Below are positions 49,151 through 59,629 of a DNA stretch of 64,000 nucleotides, one piece after another. Under the pieces are notes generated by a model. It saw nothing but the letters and a program-made list of their open reading frames with translations, was not told the origin of the DNA and searched no databases. A program made the translations under genes and the position numbers. The stretch lies in the NCBI GenBank assembly GCA_019188255.1, contig JAETXT010000008.1, positions 744,001 to 808,000 on the forward strand, written 5' to 3'. Within the stretch, counting starts at the first letter, position 1, and each line of letters begins with the position of its first letter. Source of the stretch: Verticillium longisporum. Lineage: Eukaryota > Ascomycota > Sordariomycetes > Glomerellales > Plectosphaerellaceae.

Positions 49151-49468
49151 CCGTGAAATGGTGCAGCAGCATCATGTGGTTGGTGCCGAAAATAAGCTCG
49201 TCGCCACCTTTCCCGTACGGGGCGGAAAATTGTGCTGTAAGCTGAGGACTGACAGGACCGCGTCTATCTCCTGTTGCCGTGTACTCACATGATGTGCTGT
49301 GAATTCTACAGTTTCGGCAGTGCGGCTTCCCCTCGTCGCACTATGTTTATGAGGCTTAGTCTCTCATCCAGCAACAATTTCGTGACGAAAGTCCTTGCTG
49401 ACATTGATCTTTCTTCGCTTGCAGCTGACGCACCCCGTTCTGCTTTTCTTGTGCGATTGGCGAATCAT

Positions 49469-50596
49469 GCTTGTATTCGACTCTGGGCCACGCCAACGAG
49501 CATGGCTCTATTGAGGCTCCATTCAAAGCTGTCGGATTTCGCGGCGATGCGAAGCAGAGGTGCCATAGGAAGGTAAAGGGGAGAAATGGGCGCAAAGAAT
49601 TGCCTCAAACCTCTACCCGGTTAGAACTGGGCCAGTTCGACAGAGGATGGTTCGGACGGATTCCACCTCTCGACCCGAGGACCTGAACCCGAGAGAGGCA
49701 AAGTTGAACCAACGAGCAGCCCCCAAACCCGAGTTGGGAGGATCAGTCTTGACCACAGAAGTCACCCTGGTGACGCTAGCTTCGGGGTATCTGGGGCAGC
49801 AAGCTGGGGAAAGGGCTCCACGTGGGTTGGGGAAGATGGAGCTATTTAGTTTGGGTTCTCCAATGGAGGGACAAGCTGTGTGCACTAAATCTCGGACCGG
49901 ATACGAGACCAGGGGGAGGTCCGTCCCGGCCGGCCGATGGCGGTGGTCTGACTACTTCTGAACATTATCTGACGAAGTTCGGGACGTTGACCAATCCACA
50001 AAGATCTCTAGGCGGTCGTGAACTTGTGGGGCAATGGGAGAGAAATGCAACGATCATAGTAGGCTCTAAGCCTAAAGTTGGACAGCTAAAGCATTCTACT
50101 CTCTTCGCCTGAAGATTGGGGTTGACTATCGGACCGAAAGCCTCCATCAACTAACCCTGTGCCAGGAAGTCCGAGGTAATTCGACGTCAGTTGTGAGACC
50201 TCCTTCGTCGTGACTGTGCCCACTTGCTCAACTCATCAGGATCCAGTCAGGGCCCGGGATCCTCGCAAGAACCCCCTAGTGGCTCCCTTCTCGCAAAGCT
50301 GCGAAGATGCGACTTTGTCATGATGCCAATGATTCGTTGTTTGGCGCTGGCTAGTGCTGGCGCGATGCCGGTGATTCCATGCCACCAGTGATAATTACGA
50401 CGGGCCTCGAGCTCTACCGGATTCCTGGGCTTCACACCGTGGGTCCAACCTGTTCGTACAGCGTTAAAAAGCTTGGAATTGCTAATGAGCCTGAAGTATA
50501 AGTAACCAACTTGCCCTCGTTGAGATTTGTGAAGTTCATCCTAACCTGCTCATCGGCAAGTAACTTGTAGCAGTCATTCTCGATCTCGTTGCGAAC
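49469..50596. other. Divergent intergenic region
   Basis: Between the disrupted Zn2Cys6 gene (-) and the GH3 gene (+). Overlapping short frames at 49613-49961 on both strands are not recognised. If the regulator controlled GH3, this is where its sites would lie; no paired CGG motif stood out. Confidence 0.35.
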
Positions 50597-53102
50597 ATGG
50601 TTCCATCACGCTTAGTCTTGTTCATTAGTGCCGCTGTGATTCAGGCAGCTACCTCGAGCGCCTATGGTTGCGGTGCCCAACACAATGGTGCGTACTTCGC
50701 CGAGCCCGAGACTTTTGTCTTTGTTTGGAGCTGAGTGAAAGATGTACTGACGCTGAAATAGGGACGCTGAACTGGACTGAGGCACTTGCCATGGCCGAAG
50801 CATTCACTGTCAAACTGACGCTCGAAGAGAAGATTCAAATGGTCACGGGTAATTCCTCAGCAAACTCATGTATTGGGAATATCGCCCCCGTGCCTCGCCT
50901 CGGATTTGGTGGAATCTGCCTGGTAGACGGACCCAGCGCGATCAACCGCGCCGACGGTGTCAGCGTGTACCCGTCTGGCATCACCTCGGCCGCCACATGG
51001 GATAAGAAGCTGATCTACCGTCGCGGATTTGCTCTTGGTGTTGAATCCAAGGGCTATGGTGCTCACGTGCTCCTCGGGTAAGTAATCATTCTTTGACAAC
51101 CACCAACGATGGAAGCTCGGTGAGATGCAGTCCTTCCACCAATCCAATGGGTCGCCATGCTCTGGGCGGTCGTAATTGGGAAGGTTTTGGGCCCGATCCA
51201 TACCTAGCCGGCTTGGCCATGGAGTCCAGCATTCACGGCATGCAAGATGCTGATGTCCAGTCTTGCTCCAAGCACTATATCGCAAACGAACAGGAAACCC
51301 AGCGATCAAACGACCCTGATCCGTTCGGAAACCCGGTCCTCGGCATCTCCTCCAATGTTGACGACAGGACTCTGCATGAGCTCTATCTCTGGCCTTTTGC
51401 CAACGCTGTCCGGGCCGGCACGGCGTCCATCATGTGTTCCTACAACCGGGTCAACCAGACGTACGCCTGCGAAAACGAATACTTGATGAAGGACATCCTC
51501 AGAGACGAGCTGGGCTTCAAGGGATATGTCGTGTCGGATTGGTTCGCGACCCACTCTACCGCCGAGTCTATCAATGCTGGTCTCGACGTGGAGATGCCTG
51601 GACCTGTTCCCAGCCGTCCCGAAAGTCCCTCCTTTTTCGGAAAGAAGATTGACGCAGCTATGAAAGAAGGTCTCATATCTGAGAACCGTCTCGATGAAAT
51701 GGTACGCAATGTGATGGCTCCGTACTACTACCTCGGGCAGGACACCCCCGACTATCCTACCGTCGACCCAGCTGGACGATTCGGCATGGTGGCCACCGAG
51801 ATAGGGATACCTCAAGCTATGGCAGCTGGGATGTTGCCTAAAGATGTGGATTTCCCTCGTGGCCGAAACAACCGCAGAAATCATGCCAAGCTCATCCGAG
51901 AGATGGGTTCTGCTGGTACCGTGCTCCTCAAGAACGTCGACAACACCTTGCCAATCAAGGCTCCTAAGGTTATCGGCGTATTCGGAAACGACGCCGCAGA
52001 TCTGACCCAAGGCTTCCACCGTCGCACGGCACAATCCAGCGACGTCAATACAGGCACGATGGTTATCGGAGGTGGATCAGGCTCTGCTCGTCTACCTTAT
52101 GTCATCGCACCCTTGGAGGCGATCAAGGCTCGGGCCCGGGAGACTGATACTGAGGTTCTCTACATCACGGACAACAAGGTCCTGGCTGCCAATGATTTCC
52201 ATGGCGTGTACCCACCTCCCGAAATCTGCTTCGTGTTCCAGCAGACCTTCGCTAGCGAAAGCTTTGACCGCACCGACTTTGAACTTGACGGGAATTCGAC
52301 ACAAGTCATCAAGAATGTGGCCAACTTTTGCGCCAACACTGTGGTCATCACTCACTCCGGCGGCGTCAATACCATGCCATGGGCTGACCATCCCAAAATC
52401 GGCGCCATTCTGGCGGCGCATTATCCAGGCCAGGAGACTGGCAACTCCATCGTGGACCTTCTCTGGGGTGATGTAGCGCCGTCCGGTCGTCTGCCTTATA
52501 CCATTCCCCGCGAAGCTGAGGACGCTGGGCCCCCGATCGTTAACCTGACGTATCCTCTTCCGAGTCCCGATGCCTACCAGGCTGATTTCATTGAAGGCCA
52601 GCTTCTCAACTACCGCCATTATGATGCCCTCGAAATTGATCCCCTGTATGAATTCGGCTTCGGTCTTACCTACACTACGTTCGCTGTCGACGAGGTTGTA
52701 TCAGCAGCACATGTTGGCAACAGCAGCTTATCCGCTCGTCCAGACGCGCAGAAGGAAACCTCGCCTGGTGGTAACCCGGATCTTTGGGAGGAAGTCGTCG
52801 TCGTCAGCGCCAAGATTTCCAACACTGGCGACCGCGCTGCTCATGCCGTGCCACAGCTGTACTTGTCTTTCCCAGCCAGCGTACTAAAGGGAACACCGGT
52901 CAAGGTTCTGCGTGGCTTTGAGAAGATTCTCCTCGAAGCTGACGCCGAGACTGCGGTTGAATTTTCGCTGATGCGCAGGGATGTGAGCTACTGGGATACG
53001 GGGCTTCGGGACTGGGTCATTCCGAAGGGAGAGTTCACCTTCCGCGTAGGCTTCAGCTCGATGGATTTGCCTGCGGAAACCACGTTTGCTGTGCTGGAGT
53101 AG
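50597..53102 (+). CDS. Secreted GH3 beta-glucosidase
   Basis: Retaining family 3 beta-glucosidase releasing glucose from cellobiose or other beta-glucosides outside the cell. Exons 50597-50687, 50762-51077 and 51131-53102 (donors GTGCGT and GTAAGT) give 792 residues. A signal peptide covers about residues 1-22 (SRLVLFISAAVIQAATSSA). The barrel domain has NPMGRHALGGRNWEGFGPDPYL and SCSKHYIANEQE for substrate binding and the nucleophile Asp272 in GYVVSDWFATHS. The alpha/beta sandwich and C-terminal fibronectin-III-like domain (LYLSFPASVLKGTPVKVLRGFEKI) are complete, matching usual length. Intron placements restore HNG-TLNWTEA and LLG-PSTNPMG. No lesion was seen. It lies next to the broken Zn2Cys6 regulator in divergent orientation, but a link is only a guess. 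Confidence 0.94.
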
Positions 53103-55311
53103 CGTCCCGAAACACACGACATGAGGGGATTCTTATGTGCTCTCAGGGCTGTCGCACTCGCTCATACGAGGAAATAGTGGCTGCAGCTGCAGATTCTGTC
53201 GATAGTCCATAAACAAACTGAAAGCAGCGAGGCCCTTAAACGCTCAAGGGATAACCTGTGGCTTGCTTTCTCGTCTTCTTTTCATAAATCAACGCTCGAT
53301 TCTTGACGGCATTATGTAGTGAAGTGCACCCTCAAAGTGAAAATGGGTGGAGCGGAAACTAAGCCGATCATGGAGCTCGACGAAAACCATCCCTGCCTGA
53401 CTCCAATGCCAGGAAGCGATCGCATTCCGTAGATTCGGATGAACTGAGGCAGTGTTGTCCCAAGAATCTCGCAGCATGCAATCAACACAAATGAAAGCAA
53501 AAGCGAGCTCATCTATGCCAGAAGGCTGACAGAATTGGACGACCCAAAGGCGCGGAAAAGGCCATCCTCCGTAGGGCTATACGGATCGACTACTCTCCAC
53601 TGCTGCTCGAGTATTCCGATGCTGGCCGTCGCACCTGTCGCGCTCATGGCCATTGCTGCCGATTGTTTGTTGTAGATGACGATCGCAGCGGCTGGTTGTG
53701 AGCAGATGATATGTGCTGTGACCAAGAACGAACTTGCTGACAAGACTTTTGCAGTCATAGAAAGAAGTCAGCCTTGCCAGCGTGTGTGACTCCACTGCCT
53801 TGAGTCCGTTTTAGGCGTTTGAGAAAAGGCGAAAAGGAGCCAAGAGCGAAGCGATGGAGCGTGGCAGGGCTGGCACCGGTGATTGGTCATGTGGATCTGG
53901 CAGGGCAGAGGGCAGTGCTCTACTGGTGAGACTATCTGGCCTGAATGGGTGGCATCTGGGGGCGGCCGAATGTAAGGCAAGCAAGCGATGCGATACCGGC
54001 ATGAGGCTTCGAGGCCGAGAAATGCCACGACCCCTGCCTGACTGAGCCTGGTGCCGAGTATCGAGAACGAAGGCATGGCAAATGATGCCTCACCTGAGGT
54101 CGGTGCCAGCAGGGTCTGCCTCGCTGGTGGATCGAATGGATCATAACCTTCTGCCTGCACGGCCAATGGGCTTGCGGGTAGATGCGGCTCGGCTGCCTAC
54201 CGGAGATGGGTACATCAGTGAGCAACGGCTGATGCTCCAACAAGATGCCGACGGCTAGGCATGGTCAGCACGGCGGAATTCTGAGTATCTGCGGCAACAC
54301 CGGCTTCGAAGGATCGTCTCGTCTTGTTGCACCAGAGCGTCCCACATGCAGGTTGAGGCCACCCCCAGCCAAGGGTTCTTGGACCCGCTTGGCCTTGTAG
54401 AAGGGGTCTCCGGTGAAGCGAAAAGGGCACGTGATGACAGATTATGTCCCACCTCGGCCAGTGCGCAACTGCGCCCAGGAACTTATGTCGCTGGTGGCGT
54501 CTGTGCCCCTTTTGTGCCCCAATCGGACAGTGTGAGAATCCCCCGGAAAGCCCTGTAACGTAGGGGGTTCCTTAGTGGACAATGAGAGCCTACTCGACTG
54601 TCCCTGTGACACAGCCATGCATGGCTGACACTGGGAAGGAGGGGGCAGGAACGCAGGCAGGAACGCAGGCAGGAACGCAGGCAGCCTCCATGTCCGCCTC
54701 TTGCCAACCACATCCATCCACACCCATCCACGTGACACCATGCCATTGGAAAACAGACACAAACGGAATACCGAACCATCCATCATGCCATGGCAATGCA
54801 AGGCAGACTTCCACCTTGCTTCCGGCAACCATCCGCCGCCTTTGGTTTCGGTCTCGAGCCAGATATTGCTCAGGCGAATGAGGCCCACGCCTGATGGCAT
54901 AGTCTCATGCAGATTGAGGCGCCACAGGCAGCCATCACGATGGTTGTGACAGCTCGATATAACAAGGGCCGTCTGCTCTCAATCAGTAAAGCTTCGAATC
55001 ATTGTGTCACCTTCATCTAACCATCTCGAGCAGCTCTCTTTTCCTTTAGAGTTACAAATATATATCGATAACTACTCACCAGGCCCGTCTGCCTCTGCCA
55101 CCATCACCAAAGTAGATTCAGACAACCAAGTCGGCCACCCCAACTCTATCGCCGGCCTCACAGAAGTCCACCAGGGTCCCTACGTCTGAGAACACTTATA
55201 GAGATCTGAATCTTCATCCAAGACGTCTCGAGCACTCGGATAGCTCTTGAAGCACCCTCCGACACCCCATACCCTACCACCAGTCAACACCACCACCACA
55301 ACACCGCCATC
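53103..55311. other. Gene-free region before flotillin
   Basis: Contains the GH3 3' UTR, a 12-bp minisatellite (separate entry) and the flotillin promoter and leader, with a CACCACCA-rich segment just before the ATG. No gene supported. Confidence 0.45.
54647..54682. repeat. 12-bp minisatellite AGGAACGCAGGC
   Basis: Three perfect tandem copies of AGGAACGCAGGC in gene-free DNA. Confidence 0.9.
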
Positions 55312-56859
55312 ATGTCGTACAGAATCGCAGCCCCCGATGAGTACCTTGCCATCACGGGCATGAACGTGCAGTCGGTCAAGATCACCAAGGCGACGTGGTT
55401 GTGGCCCTTTCAGCGTTGCATGCGCTTCAGTGTGCAGCCTCACGACTATGCCATGAACCTGCAGGCCATGACCAAGGAGAAGCTCATCTTCCTGCTGCCA
55501 GTCGTCTTCACCGTCGGCCCAGACGTCAACGAGCGCGGCGCCAACTCGTCGGTCGAGAGCCACGGCGCCGAGGGGGACGAAGCGATCGAGCGCGAGGACC
55601 GCGGCGACGCCCTCACCAAGTATGCCATGTTGTTGGCCGACGCCGATGAAAACAAAAACGCCAAGCGCAACACCGCCGCCGACAACACGCACGTCGGCAA
55701 CATTGTCAAGGGCATCATCGAGGGTGAGGTGCGCGTGCTCGTGTCGTCCATGACCATGGAGGAGATTTTTACCGAGCGTGAGGTCTTCAAGCGCCGCATC
55801 TTCAAGAACATTCAGTCCGAGCTCAGCCAGTTTGGCCTCAAAATCTACAACGCCAACGTCAAGGAGCTGCGCGACGCGCCCGAGAGCAACTACTTTGAGA
55901 GCCTCTCGCGCAAGGCCCACGAGGGCGCCAGCAACCAGGCGCGCATCGATGTCGCCGAGGCTCGGCTCCGCGGCAACGTCGGCGAGGCGCGCCGCGTTGG
56001 CGAGCAGGAGCGCGAGATTGCCAAGATCAACGCCGAGACGGCCGTGCAAAAGACGGAGCGCGACACGGAGCGCGCCACGGCCGAGGCCAAGTTCAGCACG
56101 GCCGAGGCCTCGCTGCACCGCGATGTTGAGATTGCCCGCGTCGAGGCCAAGCGCGCCCTCGAGGTGCGCGACGAGGACCTCAAGCGTGCCGTCGAGATCA
56201 AGCGCGCCGCCGCCGAGGTCGAGCGCCTGCGCGCCCGCGACGTCGTCAAGGCCACCATTGCCCGCGAGTCGAAGCAGCAGGACGCCGACGCGCGCGCCTA
56301 CGAGATCGAGGCCGACGCCAAGGCCAACTTTGAAAAGAGCCAGCGCGAGACGGACGCGCTCGCCTACAAGACCAAGATGGACGCCGACGCCGCCATCGCC
56401 GCCGACTTCAACCGCACCACAAAGGCCGCCGACGCTGACGCCTACGCCGCCCGCACCCGCGCCGAGGCCGACCTCGTCGCCACCCAGAAGGAGGCTGCCG
56501 GTATGCTCGCCATGGCCGAGGCCTACGGCAAGATGGCCGACGCCTTTGGCGGCCCCGCCGGCCTGCTGCAGTACATGATGATCGAGAAGGGCACCTACCA
56601 GGAGCTGGCCGACGCCAACGCCAAGGCCATCCACGGCCTGCAGCCCAAGATCAGCGTCTGGAACACGGGCAGCCAGGGCGCCGGCGGCGGCGACGCATCC
56701 GGCACAGAGACGATGAAGAACCTCTACCAGATGCTGCCGCCCCTCATGACGACCATCAACGAGCAGACGGGCATCACCCTGCCCGAGTGGCAGTTTGGAA
56801 AGATGGCCGCCGGCACCGAGGCCGTCAAGGGGGAGGTCAAGGTCAATGGGAAGCACTAG
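55312..56859 (+). CDS. Flotillin-like membrane scaffold protein
   Basis: Peripheral membrane protein of the SPFH/flotillin group that marks sterol-rich membrane domains; relatives in filamentous fungi (FloA) sit in patches behind the hyphal tip. Single exon, 515 residues. The N-terminal SPFH part runs to about residue 200 (MSYRIAAPDEYLAITGMNVQ start, EGEVRVLVSSMTMEEIFTERE near 140-160). It is followed by a long Ala/Glu/Arg/Lys-rich coiled coil to about residue 400 with many EA/AE pairs, and a C-terminal helix-rich tail (AAGMLAMAEAYGKMADAFGG). There is no signal peptide; membrane association is through the N-terminal domain. Codons are almost all G/C-ending, which creates a false 558-codon antisense frame. 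Confidence 0.93.
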   Translation: MSYRIAAPDEYLAITGMNVQSVKITKATWLWPFQRCMRFSVQPHDYAMNLQAMTKEKLIFLLPVVFTVGPDVNERGANSSVESHGAEGDEAIEREDRGDALTKYAMLLADADENKNAKRNTAADNTHVGNIVKGIIEGEVRVLVSSMTMEEIFTEREVFKRRIFKNIQSELSQFGLKIYNANVKELRDAPESNYFESLSRKAHEGASNQARIDVAEARLRGNVGEARRVGEQEREIAKINAETAVQKTERDTERATAEAKFSTAEASLHRDVEIARVEAKRALEVRDEDLKRAVEIKRAAAEVERLRARDVVKATIARESKQQDADARAYEIEADAKANFEKSQRETDALAYKTKMDADAAIAADFNRTTKAADADAYAARTRAEADLVATQKEAAGMLAMAEAYGKMADAFGGPAGLLQYMMIEKGTYQELADANAKAIHGLQPKISVWNTGSQGAGGGDASGTETMKNLYQMLPPLMTTINEQTGITLPEWQFGKMAAGTEAVKGEVKVNGKH

Positions 56860-57697
56860 GGAGGGTGGTGTTTAGAGGGGCCTTTGAGGGCTCAAGTAGA
56901 GTGTCGATCGTGAGCAGCAGTCGCTGTCTTTCTTTTGTACTTGTTTTGTCGCGATACCCATGTACTTTAAGCAATAGACATCTCAATTTGATTTTACTCT
57001 ACCTTTTCATTTGATGTGTGAATCAGTCTAATATTCGCCTTGGAGCCCAGGAAAATATTAGATAACCCTCCAACACTACTCCCTGTCAGCAACCCCCTAG
57101 ACTGATAACCAGTTTGGCAGGATTTGAAACAAATGATGAACAAATAACAACACCGCCGAGGATATGAGGTTTTCGCTGTTTGTCATTCAATGGCCGTCTA
57201 GCGTTGTTCAAGGTGGAACAGTCTTCGACGTTCCGGCATGCCTGATGTCTCGAATCTCAAAGGTCAATCGCCACCTTTCGGCTTCCTTCAATTCTTCTTG
57301 TACTCTTAAACGATGTGGCATATGCTGAGGACCACGAATTGCCAACGGCAGACGGTTGATGATCGACATCAATCATACCAGTTCTAGGCATCCACTATTG
57401 GACTGCTGCACTGTGCCTACCCCATGAGGCATCACATTTCGAGTACAAAAGATGGCGTACAAACAGTGCGCGGGTACCTAGCGCGGACACGTCACTGTGC
57501 AGACGTGAGCGGGTTGCGCCACAATGAGATCCAGGCAAATGTACAAAGACTTCTTAAACTCATCACGACTGAACGTCAAACTCATCACAACCCCCAAGGC
57601 GATTGAAGATATTATAAGTGACGCATCCGATTGAGTTGTCAACTCAGTATCCTCTGACTTTTGGCCCTAGGAGGCGACTTTACCCTGAGCTGTCGCA
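56860..57697. other. Intergenic region between flotillin and F-box gene
   Basis: Holds the flotillin 3' UTR and the F-box gene promoter. Nothing else recognised. Confidence 0.45.
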
Positions 57698-59629
57698 ATG
57701 GACGCTACCTTGGATTCACAACCTCAAACCGGGAGCTTGCAGCCTGGTTCAGGCTCGACCCCAAGCTCCCCCTTTCTAAACGAGTTCCTCAAGCTTAAGC
57801 GACCAGACGAGCAACCAGACACAGCAGCTCGCAGAAAAGCGGTGGAGTCTCTTGTCGATGCCCTGTCACCGTGGGAACGTTGGCATCTCCGCACACGGAT
57901 GAACGCGCTGTCCATCGGACTGGCCCGCCTCCCTGACCTCCCCGCCGAAGTCATCGCCATGATCGGCTCGCATCTCCACTTCAGCGACATGGCATCGTGC
58001 CGCGCGGTTTCCAAGGCTTGGAGCTGCACCTGGACACAGGACGAAGTCGCCAGAGACCTTCTGCGCCATTTCTATCCTGGTCTGCTGGAGACGGCCTCGG
58101 CTGCTGTGCCGCGAAGCCCCGCGTTGCAAGTCTTCGACGAGGCCTCTCGCAAGAGTCGTCGCCGTCAAGCCTGCCGCTTCACTGCGTGTCTGGCGGAGAA
58201 CACGGCGGAGCTATTGCGGTTTGAATTGACGGAAGGCCCGCCGGCTCTGTTGCCAGATCCAGCCGTCCACCCGGGACGGGAGTTTCCAGTCATGCATCCC
58301 ACAGCACAAGAATTGGACGACTATGGCTTCTCTGGGCATCGAAGGGAACGGCCTAACCAGTATTGCCACGGACGGTACTTGTGGCAGCTGGACGACTGCT
58401 GCTTCTACCTCGACAACTTTGACACGGGGTACCGGCGGCTTGTATCCTGGACGGAAGGGCGTCTGCGAGGCATTGCCACGTGCAACATTGCATTGACCTC
58501 CCATCTCGTCGTTCTGACAAATGAACGAAGAAACTTACTGTAACGCCCCCATGAGACGAGATTCTCGAGTTGCAGAATCTCACACTGACTGAATAGCGTG
58601 GTGTATAACATAGCACTCCAGGAGTTCCGGACCGTGTCTCTGCCTTCGCGACTTGATCGCTGCTATGCAGACCGTACGAGCATCGGCCTCGTCCTACATC
58701 CCGTATCGGAGACGTACCTTTGGCGATGGGACGAAGGCCTGCAAGCCGTCGAGGTAGGGCCGCCCCATCGCGCCTCTTCAGAGCAGTATGGCGAGACGTC
58801 CTTCATGTTCCACCCCACAAATCCCAAGTTGTTCTCTATCGTGACGCTCAACAGGAGGGGAGGCGATCGCTCTGGGTCAGATCTAGAAGACGAGTCGGCC
58901 TACAGTCTTCACCTCCACGTCAGTGACTATCACGATAGGCAGCTTCTCACGACAAAGACGCACGAACGCACCAATCTTCCCAGCAGAAGCAGGCCCCCGG
59001 TCCACCCGCAACAACAAGGCATCAGAAGGTCCGACAAAGACGAGATTCGCTGGTCCTCGCAGAAGGCGTTCCATCCAATCAATACGCACGGCACTCATGC
59101 CGTGTTCGTCGATAGTCCGTTGTCAGAAGACGTCGCGCTGGTCTCCTACAACATGGTCACGCGACAGATGCATCTGGACCTCCTCGGCGACCAGCCCGCC
59201 GCGCTCTTCAAAGAGTGGCGCGCCGTGGGTGGTAAAGGCGGCATCGGTGAGTTCGTATTCATGCTCTGGGAAGAAAATCTCTACGTTCACTTGTGCCGCC
59301 AAGTATGGCACTATCGAAGCTCGCGGCCTTATGATTTCGAACCTTTTCTGCGTCACGTAGACGTCAAGAGTGAAAAGTGGAACGGGGAACCCAAGTTAGC
59401 TGTTCCCCCGAAAGGGGTGTTCAGGGGTATCTCAACATACTTGTTCGGGGATGATCGCTATCTTCTTCTAAGCCATGACGGATCATATTCTTACGTGGTC
59501 TGGAAATTCGACGATTTGAATGAGCCAGGCAAGGCCCCGAAGGGATGGGACACATGGGGTGAGGTTCAAAAGAAATTGTCAGACCGTTGCGCCGGCTATT
59601 CGCTCGAATATCGGGAGAAAGAAGAGTAA
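57698..59629 (+). CDS. F-box protein
   Basis: Probable substrate receptor of an SCF ubiquitin ligase. Exons 57698-58539 and 58597-59629 (donor GTAACG, acceptor AATAG) give 624 residues; the join reads NERRNL-L-VVYNIALQEF. The F-box is at about residues 73-110 (LARLPDLPAEVIAMIGSHLHFSDMASC, then RAVSKAW), where Skp1 would bind. The rest resembles fungal F-box proteins with a C-terminal beta-rich, propeller-like region made of irregular repeats (YLWQLDDCCFYLDN, TYLWRWDEGLQAVEV, YSYVVWKFDDL), but no WD, Kelch or LRR signature is clear. Target unknown. No lesion seen. Confidence 0.85.

Larger units (their letters stand above)
47794..49468 (-). pseudogene. Zn2Cys6 transcription factor disrupted by a MITE
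   Basis: Fungal binuclear-zinc regulator of the Upc2-like type (N-terminal zinc cluster, then fungal-specific regulatory domain). Exon 1 is 49468-49403 (MIRQSHKKSRTGCVSCKRRKIN); a 62-nt intron (GTCAGC to CATAG, branch GACTAAG) is followed by CDEGKPHCRNCRIHSTSC, so all six cysteines are present. The protein then reads to MMLLHHFTVST, where a 473-bp element is inserted (48672-49144). Beyond it continue QTLHSDARLNPLWQVAVPKE and LLHAILAVSSSHLAYLSS, typical of the family. A second lesion is an in-frame TAG at 48483-48481 (between SRSFQLY and QALLGAKQEM). The frame then stays open to TAG at 47794. Without element and internal stop it would be about 377 residues. Targets unknown; the Upc2-like label is by overall resemblance. 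Confidence 0.85.

Noticed and set aside
49222..49288. Intron with GTGAGT donor and TTACAG acceptor in the Zn2Cys6 gene
   Set aside because: Reading through the GTGAGT keeps the frame and supplies the sixth zinc-cluster cysteine (HSTSC); splicing would lose it.
55180..56856. 558-codon antisense frame opposite flotillin
   Set aside because: Shadow of G/C-ending codons on a clear flotillin gene; composition is Leu/Gly/Val-rich with no domain.
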